A stretch of 15,038 nt of DNA, from positions 1 through 15,038 of the forward strand of contig SKGZ01000086.1 of assembly GCA_007117175.1 (NCBI GenBank), given 5' to 3'. The notes beneath the pieces were generated by a model, which did no database searches, was not told the origin of the DNA, and was given only the letters and a program-made list of their open reading frames with translations. Positions 7,567 to 14,200 of this stretch are shown in pieces. A program made the position numbers and the translations under genes. Each line of letters begins with the position of its first letter. Within the stretch, counting starts at the first letter, position 1. Origin of the DNA: Bacteriovoracales bacterium (GTDB taxonomy: Bacteria > Bdellovibrionota > Bacteriovoracia > Bacteriovoracales > Bacteriovoracaceae).

Positions 7567-7581
7567 AGCAGTTAAACTGCT
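7567..7581. repeat. 15-bp palindrome AGCAGTTAAACTGCT in the flgF leader
   Basis: Perfect 7-bp arms surround a single central base, located between the candidate flgF -10 box (7593-7598) and the flgF ribosome-binding site. It would fall at about +5 to +19 of a transcript starting near 7586. As DNA it is a plausible dimeric-regulator operator; as RNA it would form a 6-bp hairpin with a 3-nt loop ending a few bases before the ribosome-binding site. The palindrome is seen; its function is inferred. Confidence 0.45.
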
Positions 7582-7592
7582 CATTCAAAATT

Positions 7593-7598
7593 ATTATA
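7593..7598 (-). promoter_or_regulatory. Candidate -10 box (TATAAT) for the flagellar operon
   Basis: A perfect TATAAT on the minus strand, 40 bp upstream of the flgF GTG, in a very AT-rich stretch. No good -35 sits at 16-18 bp (AATAAA at 7616-7621 matches 2 of 6), so an activator or another sigma factor may be involved. No sigma-28 (GCCGATAA) or sigma-54 (GG/GC pair) element was recognised nearby. Confidence 0.35.
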
Positions 7599-7660
7599 AC
7601 TTAAATCATTAATGTTTTATTTCAGCGGGAAAAATTCTCCAAGAGCTGGTAAAAATGTTT

Positions 7661-7666
7661 TATACT
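7661..7666 (+). promoter_or_regulatory. Candidate -10 box (TATACT) for xseB operon
   Basis: TATACT matches 5 of 6 consensus bases and lies 38 bp upstream of the xseB start, suitable for a leader of about 30 nt that contains the AAGGAGAG ribosome-binding site. No clear -35 is visible at standard spacing, so support is limited. Confidence 0.35.
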
Positions 7667-7704
7667 AATGAGGAATACAATCATTAAAAGTTAAGGAGAG
7701 ATAC

Positions 7705-7911
7705 TTGTCTAAAAAAGTAAACTTTGAAAGCTCCCTTGAGCAACTAGAGGGAATTGTTAAAAAATTAGAGAAGCCCGATGTGAACCTGCAGGAAAGTCTC
7801 AAACTATTTGAGTCAGGGGTGAAACTTTACAAAGATTGTCAGAAATCAATTGATGAGGCTGAGAAAAAAATAAAAATTCTGACTGATATGCTCGACGAAG
7901 AGGACTATTAA
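7705..7911 (+). CDS. xseB: Exodeoxyribonuclease VII small subunit XseB
   Basis: 68 residues, typical for XseB (70-85). It contains the family pattern NFESSLEQLEGIVKKLE then LQESLKLFESGVKLYKDCQ, followed by a charged tail ending LDEEDY. XseB is a helical subunit that assembles with the large catalytic subunit XseA to degrade single-stranded DNA into acid-soluble oligonucleotides in the cytoplasm. xseA is not in the window. The start is a TTG at 7705, with AAGGAGAG just upstream; the conserved phenylalanine-containing N-terminus begins immediately after, so no alternative start is needed. It is separated from the next gene by 2 nt and is probably the first gene of an operon with the pseudo-patatin lipoprotein and the penicillin-binding protein. 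Confidence 0.95.
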   Translation: MSKKVNFESSLEQLEGIVKKLEKPDVNLQESLKLFESGVKLYKDCQKSIDEAEKKIKILTDMLDEEDY

Positions 7912-7913
7912 GA

Positions 7914-8621
7914 GTGCCTGCTTGGATATTATTATTGTTATTGAGTTCTTGCTCTCACTTTAAAACCAGAGAGCAGATACGCGCTATGAATGAGTCCCAT
8001 GCAGACAAAGACCAGCAGAGTACCTTAACCCTTGAGGATGATGTGAAACTAATTATCGATGAAGATGAGGGTGAGAAAAAAGCAGTTAATCTTTATATTG
8101 AAAATGCTGGTTTAAGTAGCTTGTCAGCAATTGCCTTGCTGAAAAGACTAGAATTAGAGGAAGTTAAAATTGACAGAGTTGAAGGACAAGGCTTAGGAGC
8201 AATTATAGCAGCACTTTACCAAAAATATGAAAAAAGTTCCATGGTGGAGTGGCACTTATTCAAGGTGATGAATAATGAATTACCAGTGAAAGAAGGAAGC
8301 TATAAAAAAATTGAAAAAAAACTTGAAAAAATGATTACACAACTTTTTGGCTCTCAGCAATTACAGCAGAAGTTGATTGCAGAAATCAGCAGTGGGCAGC
8401 TCCAGTCAAGCACAGATATGCTTTGTCATAATTTTTACGGCCAAATTCAATATCAAAATTTAATCTGTTTTCAAGCGGGGGATATTTCTGAAGACTACCA
8501 AGCTATTTATGCTCAAGACTTTAAAATGATTGTTCTTGGTTTGCAGCAGCAGAGTGCGAGTCAGTTATCCTTTTCAGATTTAGTTGCTACTGGAAAGCGT
8601 CAGCTGGAGAAACAATTTTGA
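7914..8621 (+). CDS. Lipoprotein with degenerate, probably inactive patatin-like fold
   Basis: 235 residues. A short hydrophobic signal ends in lipobox LSSC (Cys13), so the protein is probably a lipoprotein; the n-region lacks the usual Lys/Arg. After an acidic linker, residues 57-104 follow the start of a patatin phospholipase. A first strand VNLYIENAGLSS stands where GGGxxG should be, then helix LSAIALLKRLELEEVKID, then RVEGQGLGAIIAALY where DxIxGTSxGAIIGALYA is usual. The nucleophile motif GxSxG reads GQGLG (91-95): glycine replaces serine. The oxyanion-hole glycines and a terminal DGG motif are also missing, so enzymatic activity is unlikely. The GTG start at 7914 is forced by an in-frame stop upstream and has no better competitor. 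It overlaps the penicillin-binding protein gene by 4 nt, suggesting coupling, perhaps a structural or regulatory role there. The fold call is by eye. Confidence 0.6.
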   Translation: MPAWILLLLLSSCSHFKTREQIRAMNESHADKDQQSTLTLEDDVKLIIDEDEGEKKAVNLYIENAGLSSLSAIALLKRLELEEVKIDRVEGQGLGAIIAALYQKYEKSSMVEWHLFKVMNNELPVKEGSYKKIEKKLEKMITQLFGSQQLQQKLIAEISSGQLQSSTDMLCHNFYGQIQYQNLICFQAGDISEDYQAIYAQDFKMIVLGLQQQSASQLSFSDLVATGKRQLEKQF

Positions 8622-11416
8622 AAAAATTCTTGATAAGATCGCTACTTCTCTTTTTTATGAGTGCCTTTATTGCCTTTGCATCTGTTGTTTTCTTAGTTGT
8701 GAGTGTGAAGAGAGATTTACCTGATATTGAATCTTTGAAGGATTATCATCCTCCCATTCCTTCCAAAATTCTCGCCAGAGGAGGAGAAGTTCTTTTAGAG
8801 ATTGGAAGAGAAAATCGGGAAATGGTCGCCATCGCTGATGTGCCGGAACATATTGTGAACTCTTTTTTAGCCGCTGAAGATGATAAATTTTATCAACACT
8901 CAGGAGTAAATTATACAGGACTGATGAGGGCCATGTTGGCGAATCTAAGAGCTGGCAAGGTTGTGCAGGGGGGGAGCACCATTACTCAACAAGTCGCAAA
9001 GATGATTTTTTTAACTAGAGAAAAAACATACACTCGAAAACTTAAAGATTTTTTACTGGCTTTAGAAATAGAGAAGAAATTTAGCAAAGAAGATATTCTC
9101 TATGTTTATTTAAACCATGTTTACTTGGGGGCAGGGCATTACGGCATAAAAGAGACTTTTAGAGGTTATTTTAATAAGGAGTTAGATGATGTCAGTATTG
9201 CTGAATCTGCTATAGTTGCAGGTCTTCTCGTTGCACCAGGGCGTTATTCACCTTATCTTAATCCCGCCGTTGCTAAAAAAAGACAGGGTTATGTACTACA
9301 ACGTATGCATAAAATTGGAATGATTGATCAAGAGCAATATCAGCAAGCAATTGAAGAATCGATCAATTTAATGAGTCAAAATGAAGAAAAAAAGATCGGT
9401 TCTTATTTCAGTGAGTGGGTTAAACAGAAAGTGATAAAAGAAGTAGGATTAGAACCATTCCTAACAGAGGGCTATATTGTTAAAACGTCCTTAGATTATC
9501 AATTGCAAGAGATAGCTGAGCGTGAAGTTGCCAATGGGGTGAGAGCGCTGGATAAAAGACAGGGATTTCACGGGCCGATTGGTCATTTCACGGAGGAAGA
9601 AATCATTGAGAATGAGCTCAAACATAGAATAGAAATTCTCAAAGAGTCATCCAATCATTTGTTATTAACTGCTGAGGGGACATTGCAATTTCCTCATTTT
9701 CTAGATGAAGATCAAGAACAAGATTTTATAAAGCAGCGACAAAAAAGTTATTCGATGACTCAAGAGGAACTCAAAAAAAGTAATACACTTAGAGTTGAAG
9801 GTATCAACACCAAGGATCCTGTGTCGTCAATGCTAAACAGGGATGAATTGCATAAAGGGATCGTCTTATGGACTAGTAATTTCCAAAAAATGATTTATGT
9901 TAGCATTGCCGGAGTCGTTGGCGCTATCGCACACTCTGATTTTAAGTGGGCACATAAAAGACATATTAATTCAAAAAAACCGATCTATACCCAGATTAAT
10001 CATCCCTCTCAAATTCTGAAAAGAGGAGATCAAATATTAGTTCAAATCAAAAGTGATCGATTGCAAACTATGTGGAGTATGATCGATAAGGATGCGCGTG
10101 TTAAGCTTAAAGATCAAAAAGAATACGCTGAACATTTGCAAAAAAATAAAGTACTTCCTCTTAGTTTAGAGCAATTACCTGAAGCCCAAGGTTCTTTGGT
10201 TTCGATTGATCCTCTCAGTGGGGAAATCCTAGCAATGGTTGGTGGTTTTGATTTTGAGACCTCTAAATTTAATCGCGCCATACAGTCCAATAGACAAGCT
10301 GGATCGGCTTTTAAGCCTATTATTTATGCTGCTGCTCTTGAGCAGGGATATACCCTTTCTACTTTACTCGATGATACCCCCCAATCTCTTTCAGGTGTGG
10401 ATCGTTTTTTTGATTGGAAACCAAAAAACTACGACGATCAATTCAAAGGTCAAATGACTTTTCGGCAGGCATTGCAAGAAAGTCGCAATGTCCCAACTAT
10501 TGCTCTATTGCAAGAGTTGGGAGTTGATAATGTGATTGATTTTTTATCGCGCTACTCTCTTTCTCTCAATGTTCCCAGTGATTTAAGTATTTCACTGGGG
10601 TCATTTGGAATTAATCCATTGCAAATGTGCTTGCTTTATTCGCCATTTCCTTCCGGTGGAAAAAAAGTTCAACCAATCTCAATTCTCTCTGTCTTAAGAG
10701 AAGGTGGTGAAGAAATCGAGTTCACCGAACACTCTGAGGGCCCAGAATTAGAAGATGAGCAGAGTTTTTTGATTGCACAAAATTTAATTAACATTGATGA
10801 ACAAGAGGAACAAGATCTTAAGAATGATGAAGAGATAGAGAATAATGAAGAGACTGAGACAGAAGACAAAGAAGAAGAGATAGAAGAGAAAAGAATAGAT
10901 TTTAGCTCTCATTTGGAAGAGGACCAAATTTTAGATCGTCGTTTAGCATTCCTAATCAATAGCTTACTTAAGGGAGTCATTCAAAATGGAACCGGACGTA
11001 AGGCTGCATCGGTCAGTCCTTTTATCGCCGGAAAGACTGGAACCACTAATAATTACGTGGATGCATGGTTTGTGGGCTACTCTCATAATTTGGTGACCAG
11101 TGTTTGGACTGGAATGGATGACAATACAACTCTGGGATTTGGTGAGACTGGGGCCAGAGCGGCCCTGCCCATCTGGGCCGATTATATGAAAAGTGCACTA
11201 AAGATTCGTGGGGAGCAAGACTTTGCTATGCCAGCTGGGGTGGTCAATGTTCGAGTCGATCCTATCACTCAAAAAGTGGCTTCTCCTAATAATCCCAGTG
11301 GGATACGAGAGTATTTTGTGGATGGAACAGAACCTGGTGGAGAGTTTGATGCCTTCCAAAAGTCTGTTGGCGATGACTTAACCATCGAGGATGATGACTA
11401 CTATTTTAATCAATAA
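8618..11416 (+). CDS. mrcA: Class A penicillin-binding protein, PBP1A type (glycosyltransferase-transpeptidase)
   Basis: 932 residues. One N-terminal membrane helix (about 5-28) anchors it in the inner membrane with both enzymes in the periplasm. The GT51 glycosyltransferase spans about 45-230: AAEDDKFYQHSGV with catalytic Glu87, GGSTITQQVAK, RKLKDFLLALEIEKKFS and YLNHVYLGAGHYGI. An OB-like domain follows (about 385-490, GIVLWTSNFQKMIYVS, FKWAHKRH, ILKRGDQILV). The transpeptidase has SAFK (Ser563, Lys566), SRN (622-624) and KTGT (806-809). Together they polymerise lipid II glycan and cross-link stem peptides. Unusual: between SxN and KTG, residues 728-757 contain 18 Asp/Glu. The start is a TTG at 8618, inside the previous gene's end, with GGAG 8 nt upstream. 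The domain order, including the OB domain, fits PBP1A (mrcA/ponA) rather than PBP1B. Confidence 0.95.
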   Translation: MKKFLIRSLLLFFMSAFIAFASVVFLVVSVKRDLPDIESLKDYHPPIPSKILARGGEVLLEIGRENREMVAIADVPEHIVNSFLAAEDDKFYQHSGVNYTGLMRAMLANLRAGKVVQGGSTITQQVAKMIFLTREKTYTRKLKDFLLALEIEKKFSKEDILYVYLNHVYLGAGHYGIKETFRGYFNKELDDVSIAESAIVAGLLVAPGRYSPYLNPAVAKKRQGYVLQRMHKIGMIDQEQYQQAIEESINLMSQNEEKKIGSYFSEWVKQKVIKEVGLEPFLTEGYIVKTSLDYQLQEIAEREVANGVRALDKRQGFHGPIGHFTEEEIIENELKHRIEILKESSNHLLLTAEGTLQFPHFLDEDQEQDFIKQRQKSYSMTQEELKKSNTLRVEGINTKDPVSSMLNRDELHKGIVLWTSNFQKMIYVSIAGVVGAIAHSDFKWAHKRHINSKKPIYTQINHPSQILKRGDQILVQIKSDRLQTMWSMIDKDARVKLKDQKEYAEHLQKNKVLPLSLEQLPEAQGSLVSIDPLSGEILAMVGGFDFETSKFNRAIQSNRQAGSAFKPIIYAAALEQGYTLSTLLDDTPQSLSGVDRFFDWKPKNYDDQFKGQMTFRQALQESRNVPTIALLQELGVDNVIDFLSRYSLSLNVPSDLSISLGSFGINPLQMCLLYSPFPSGGKKVQPISILSVLREGGEEIEFTEHSEGPELEDEQSFLIAQNLINIDEQEEQDLKNDEEIENNEETETEDKEEEIEEKRIDFSSHLEEDQILDRRLAFLINSLLKGVIQNGTGRKAASVSPFIAGKTGTTNNYVDAWFVGYSHNLVTSVWTGMDDNTTLGFGETGARAALPIWADYMKSALKIRGEQDFAMPAGVVNVRVDPITQKVASPNNPSGIREYFVDGTEPGGEFDAFQKSVGDDLTIEDDDYYFNQ

Positions 11417-11492
11417 TTAACGGAAGAATTTTCCATAGGGCAGCGCGCCTCTCAGCGCACCATGCCAAACACCGATAATAAAGGTGGGAGGT

Positions 11493-12314
11493 ATGGTTTT
11501 GCCTACTCGTCTTTATTATAGTTTTACTTTTGTTTTAGCACTTCACCTAGTGCTGCTAAGCTATTGGGTTGCTCCTTTATTGATGGAGTCTGATGAACAA
11601 GAAAAAACTGTTTTAAGATTAAAGCTTAAACAATCTGAATCAAAGCAAATTGTGCAAACTCGTCGCAAGCAAGAATCAACCCCAAAGCAACCTGCTGATT
11701 ATCTCAGTGAATTTGACAATCAAACTGATCGGCAAACCAGGGCCGCTCGCGTTGATCGTTATAATGAAGGGGGAGGGGCGCAAAAAACGTCTCAAAAGCC
11801 TAAACCGATTGTTCCTACACAGCGTAAAGGCCTTGGAAAACTAGCTCTCACTGAAGAAATGATTGAAGAGGTGCACCAGGAAATGGAGCGAGAGAAAACT
11901 CAAGCCGGCCAAGGCCGCGGGATCTCATCTAGTAATGATTACTTAGAAAAACTTCCTCTGGGGGATCTTAATGAGCTCAACACTCAAGAGTATAAATTCT
12001 ATGGTTATTATATGCGCATTCGCGAAAAACTAGAGCAATTTTGGGGGATGACTCTTGAGGAGAAATCCAAGGCCATGTTTCGTGCAGGTCGCCGCATTGC
12101 TAGTGATCAAGACCTGATTACTAATTTAAAAGTGGTGCTCAATCCCAGCGGAGAAGTCACTGAGATACGTCTTGTCACCTCCAGTGGTTATCAAGAATTG
12201 GATCAAGCCGCGGTGGAATCCTTTAATCGCGCGGGCCCATTTCCCTTTCCCCCTAAAGACTTAGTGAAAAAAGGCTATGCAGAAATTGATTGGGGTTTTG
12301 TGGTTAAAAACTAA
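11493..12314 (+). CDS. TonB/TolA-like protein with C-terminal TonB domain
   Basis: About 273 residues. An N-terminal membrane helix (YYSFTFVLALHLVLLSYWVA) is followed by a long charged, Gln/Lys-rich linker that should span the periplasm, and a C-terminal TonB-type domain. Before the domain comes YYMRIREKLEQFW, as in TolA/TonB proteins; the domain core is TNLKVVLNPSGEVTEIRL, then SSGYQELDQAAVESFNRAG with PFPFPP. Such proteins transmit inner-membrane energy to outer-membrane partners or act as envelope tethers. No exbB/exbD or tolQ/tolR is in the window, so the partner is unknown. Start choice is open. GTG at 11484 has no ribosome-binding site, ATG at 11493 has AAAGG 8 nt upstream, and TTG at 11499 has GGGAGG 7 nt upstream, which is the best spacing and fits the TTG use around it. 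It lies 76 nt after the PBP gene. Confidence 0.82.
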   Translation: MVLPTRLYYSFTFVLALHLVLLSYWVAPLLMESDEQEKTVLRLKLKQSESKQIVQTRRKQESTPKQPADYLSEFDNQTDRQTRAARVDRYNEGGGAQKTSQKPKPIVPTQRKGLGKLALTEEMIEEVHQEMEREKTQAGQGRGISSSNDYLEKLPLGDLNELNTQEYKFYGYYMRIREKLEQFWGMTLEEKSKAMFRAGRRIASDQDLITNLKVVLNPSGEVTEIRLVTSSGYQELDQAAVESFNRAGPFPFPPKDLVKKGYAEIDWGFVVKN

Positions 12315-12329
12315 AAAAGAACGGCGTAC

Positions 12330-12605
12330 TTATTGGCCTTTAAGGATAGATTTTAGGCGATCGATGCCTTCCATGGTGACATAGTCATTCCAAATGTCAT
12401 CCAGTTCGCGGATAGTTTCCACCACTTCAATAGCAGCTTGGTCGCGAGAGATTTTCTCGCTTTCAGATAATTGAGTAATGAGTTTAGACAATATGTCTAC
12501 CACGGGAGACTCACAAACTTTTCGCAGGCGCTCTTCATAAGAACTGTTAATTTTCTTTTCTTTGCACTTGATGATCGCAGTATTAATCAGTTGTATGGAT
12601 TCCAT
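12330..12605 (-). CDS. Small helical protein of unknown function
   Basis: I do not recognise a family. The ATG at 12605 gives 91 residues; a GTG at 12614 would add three. The ATG is preceded by GGTGAG 8 nt upstream. The product is predicted mostly helical and charged, with no signal peptide or membrane segment: IQLINTAIIKCKEKK, a helix around SPVVDILSKLITQLSESE, and a C-terminal stretch VVETIRELDDIWNDYVTMEG. It is probably a cytoplasmic protein. It ends 15 bp from the convergent TonB-like gene, and lies 123 bp downstream of gcvH, with a promoter-like sequence in between (12653-12681), so it may be transcribed separately from the glycine cleavage genes. Codon use looks like that of its neighbours, which argues it is a real gene and not a spurious frame. 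Confidence 0.6.
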   Translation of the reverse strand: MESIQLINTAIIKCKEKKINSSYEERLRKVCESPVVDILSKLITQLSESEKISRDQAAIEVVETIRELDDIWNDYVTMEGIDRLKSILKGQ

Positions 12606-12652
12606 TCTAAACACTCACCTTTACTTCATATTGCGGGTTTTGGATGAAGGCT

Positions 12653-12681
12653 ATTATGTTCAGCAAGGGGCTATTAGTAAA
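12653..12681 (-). promoter_or_regulatory. Candidate sigma-70 promoter of the small gene
   Basis: TTTACT (12676-12681, 4 of 6) and CATAAT (12653-12658, 5 of 6) on the minus strand are separated by exactly 17 bp. Transcription would start near 12646, giving a leader of about 40 nt before the ATG at 12605. This is the best matched -35/-10 pair I found in the window, but the region is AT-rich, so chance matches are possible. Confidence 0.4.
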
Positions 12682-12728
12682 GACTTCTTTGAAAAAAAAA
12701 TAAGATCAAATTTAAGCCTATTAGAGAT

Positions 12729-13115
12729 TTATTGTTCGCAGATTTTTTGATAACGATCTGCAGAAAGTAAGGAATTTTTTTCATCTTTGTTTGACATTTT
12801 AATTTTCACTAGCCAACTCTCAAAAGGCTGAGCATTAAGAGTTTCCGGGCTTTGGGTGAGCTCTTCATTAATAGCAATCACTTCTCCTGATACCGGTGCG
12901 TAGAGATCACTGACAGACTTAATGGACTCCACAACACCAAAGGCCTCATCTTTGTTAAGATGGCGGCCCAGTTCAGGCAGTTCTACAAAAACAATTTCAC
13001 CTAAGGACTCTTGTGCAAAATCAGTAATGCCGATCACTGCAATGTCATCGTTTTGTATATGGGCCCACTCGTGTTCTTGAGTGTAGAGAAAGTTTTCTGG
13101 TCGTTTTTGGCTCAT
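12729..13115 (-). CDS. gcvH: Glycine cleavage system H protein (lipoyl carrier)
   Basis: 128 residues, the usual size. It begins with the conserved FLYTQEHEWAHIQNDDIAVI and continues GITDFAQESLGEIVFVELPE. The lipoyl-lysine is Lys66 in VVESIKSVSDLYAPVSGEV, the diagnostic motif. Lipoylated GcvH shuttles the aminomethyl group from the P protein (GcvP) to the T protein (GcvT) and is reoxidised by the L protein. The ATG at 13115 overlaps the gcvT stop (ATGA), with GGAGG 7 nt upstream inside the gcvT tail, so both proteins should be made in a coupled way. gcvP does not follow; the next gene on this strand is unrelated. The family's terminal tyrosine-containing helix (SADRYQKICEQ) is present, so the gene appears intact. 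Confidence 0.97.
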   Translation of the reverse strand: MSQKRPENFLYTQEHEWAHIQNDDIAVIGITDFAQESLGEIVFVELPELGRHLNKDEAFGVVESIKSVSDLYAPVSGEVIAINEELTQSPETLNAQPFESWLVKIKMSNKDEKNSLLSADRYQKICEQ

Positions 13116-14200
13116 TTGTGTCCTCCCTGGATAAAAGCTTTGGGGTGCCGTTGGGCTGCAATGAACTTTCCTCGCAGCTCAATAGAAAAATTATTTTCAT
13201 CTAAATTAATATCTTTACGAATTTGTGCCAGCGCAATACCTTTTTCCAAGTGAGGTGAAAAAGTGCCAGAGGTCACCACTCCTATTTTTTCATTATTTTG
13301 ATAAACAGCATAGCCTTGGCGGGGAATCCCCTTATCCAGCGAGAGGCGTATTTGCTTCATGGAAGGTTCTTGCTCAAGCAGTGCTTGTTTGCCAATAAAA
13401 TCTTCTTTTTGCCATTTCACCGTCCATTGAAGACCAGCTTCCAGCGGGGTATTGTCTTGGTGAATCTCTTGACCGTAGAGGGGAAAACCCACTTCGATGC
13501 GCAGGGTGTCTCTGGCTGCTAATCCACAGGGTCTTGCTCCCAGCTCCACTAATTTTTTCCAGAAGTTGCTAGCTAGGGAATTGGGAATAAAAATTTCAAA
13601 GCCATCTTCTCCGGTGTAACCTGTGCGGGCAAAATAGCAATTTTTTTCCATGAATTCTTTTTTTTGAAAACTATAATAATCCAGATCATCAATTTTAAGA
13701 TGAGCATCAATCTTATTGATCATTGCAAAACTTTCAGGGCCTTGCAGGGCCAGTAAACTATAATCTGCAAAGAAGTGTTCCATCTGACATTGAAATTTCT
13801 TTGCTGCCAGTACTTCTTGCATCCACTGGAAATCATTTTCCTTATTGGCGGCGTTGACACAAATAAAGAGTTCTTGAGCTGAGAGTCGATAGACAATCAG
13901 ATCATCTAGCACCTGACCCTGATGATTGCAAAGAGGAGAGTAAAGGGCCTTTTGATCTGGCAATTGGCTCACCCAATTGGGTAGCAGGTAATCCAAAAAC
14001 TCCAACGCTTGCTCACCACTCACACGGATTAAACCCATATGACTGACATCAAAGACACCGGCACTCTTGCGAACGGTCAGCACTTCTTCTTTTAAGGATT
14101 GATAACTCATGGGCATGGAGTAGCCAGCAAAGGCTGCCATCTTAGCCTTGAGTTCAGTGTGTTCAGCGTGTAAAGCAGTTGTCTTCAATGATGGATTCAT
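13112..14200 (-). CDS. gcvT: Glycine cleavage system T protein (aminomethyltransferase)
   Basis: 362 residues (E. coli 364). Family motifs are all present: FAGYSMPMSYQS near residues 24-35, FDVSHMG (50-56), GQVLDDLIVYRL with the likely catalytic Asp100, CVNAANKENDFQWM, RTGYTGEDGFEIFIP, CGLAARDTLRIEVGFPLYG and TPLEAGLQWTV. GcvT takes the aminomethyl group from lipoylated GcvH, releases ammonia and forms 5,10-methylene-tetrahydrofolate in the cytoplasm. The ATG at 14200 lies 38 nt inside the end of folD and has no evident ribosome-binding site, so initiation probably depends on ribosomes finishing folD. A TTG four codons later is possible but equally lacks a site. It overlaps gcvH by 4 nt. The product is the substrate of FolD, so the operon is metabolically coherent. 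Confidence 0.97.
   Translation of the reverse strand: MNPSLKTTALHAEHTELKAKMAAFAGYSMPMSYQSLKEEVLTVRKSAGVFDVSHMGLIRVSGEQALEFLDYLLPNWVSQLPDQKALYSPLCNHQGQVLDDLIVYRLSAQELFICVNAANKENDFQWMQEVLAAKKFQCQMEHFFADYSLLALQGPESFAMINKIDAHLKIDDLDYYSFQKKEFMEKNCYFARTGYTGEDGFEIFIPNSLASNFWKKLVELGARPCGLAARDTLRIEVGFPLYGQEIHQDNTPLEAGLQWTVKWQKEDFIGKQALLEQEPSMKQIRLSLDKGIPRQGYAVYQNNEKIGVVTSGTFSPHLEKGIALAQIRKDINLDENNFSIELRGKFIAAQRHPKAFIQGGHK

Noticed and set aside
11439..11466. Possible hairpin (GGCA/TGCC and GCGC/GCGC) between the PBP and TonB-like genes
   Set aside because: It needs a 4-nt bulge, relies on self-complementary GCGC, and has no following T-run; too weak to call a terminator.
11472..11478. CCGATAA upstream of the TonB-like gene as a sigma-28 -10 box
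   Set aside because: No TAAA-type -35 at about 15 bp upstream (the sequence there is CTCA/TCAG), and the gene is not flagellar.
11484..11486. GTG as start of the TonB-like gene
   Set aside because: No ribosome-binding site lies before it; the purine-rich stretch after it suits ATG 11493 or TTG 11499.
12619..12682. CTTTACT/AGTAAAG arms that could mask the ribosome-binding site of the small gene
   Set aside because: Loop of 50 nt in AT-rich DNA, competing with another CTTCAT/ATGAAG pair; likely chance.
12686..12700. A-run (T-run on the minus strand) after gcvH as an intrinsic terminator
   Set aside because: No stable stem directly precedes the T-run on the minus strand.
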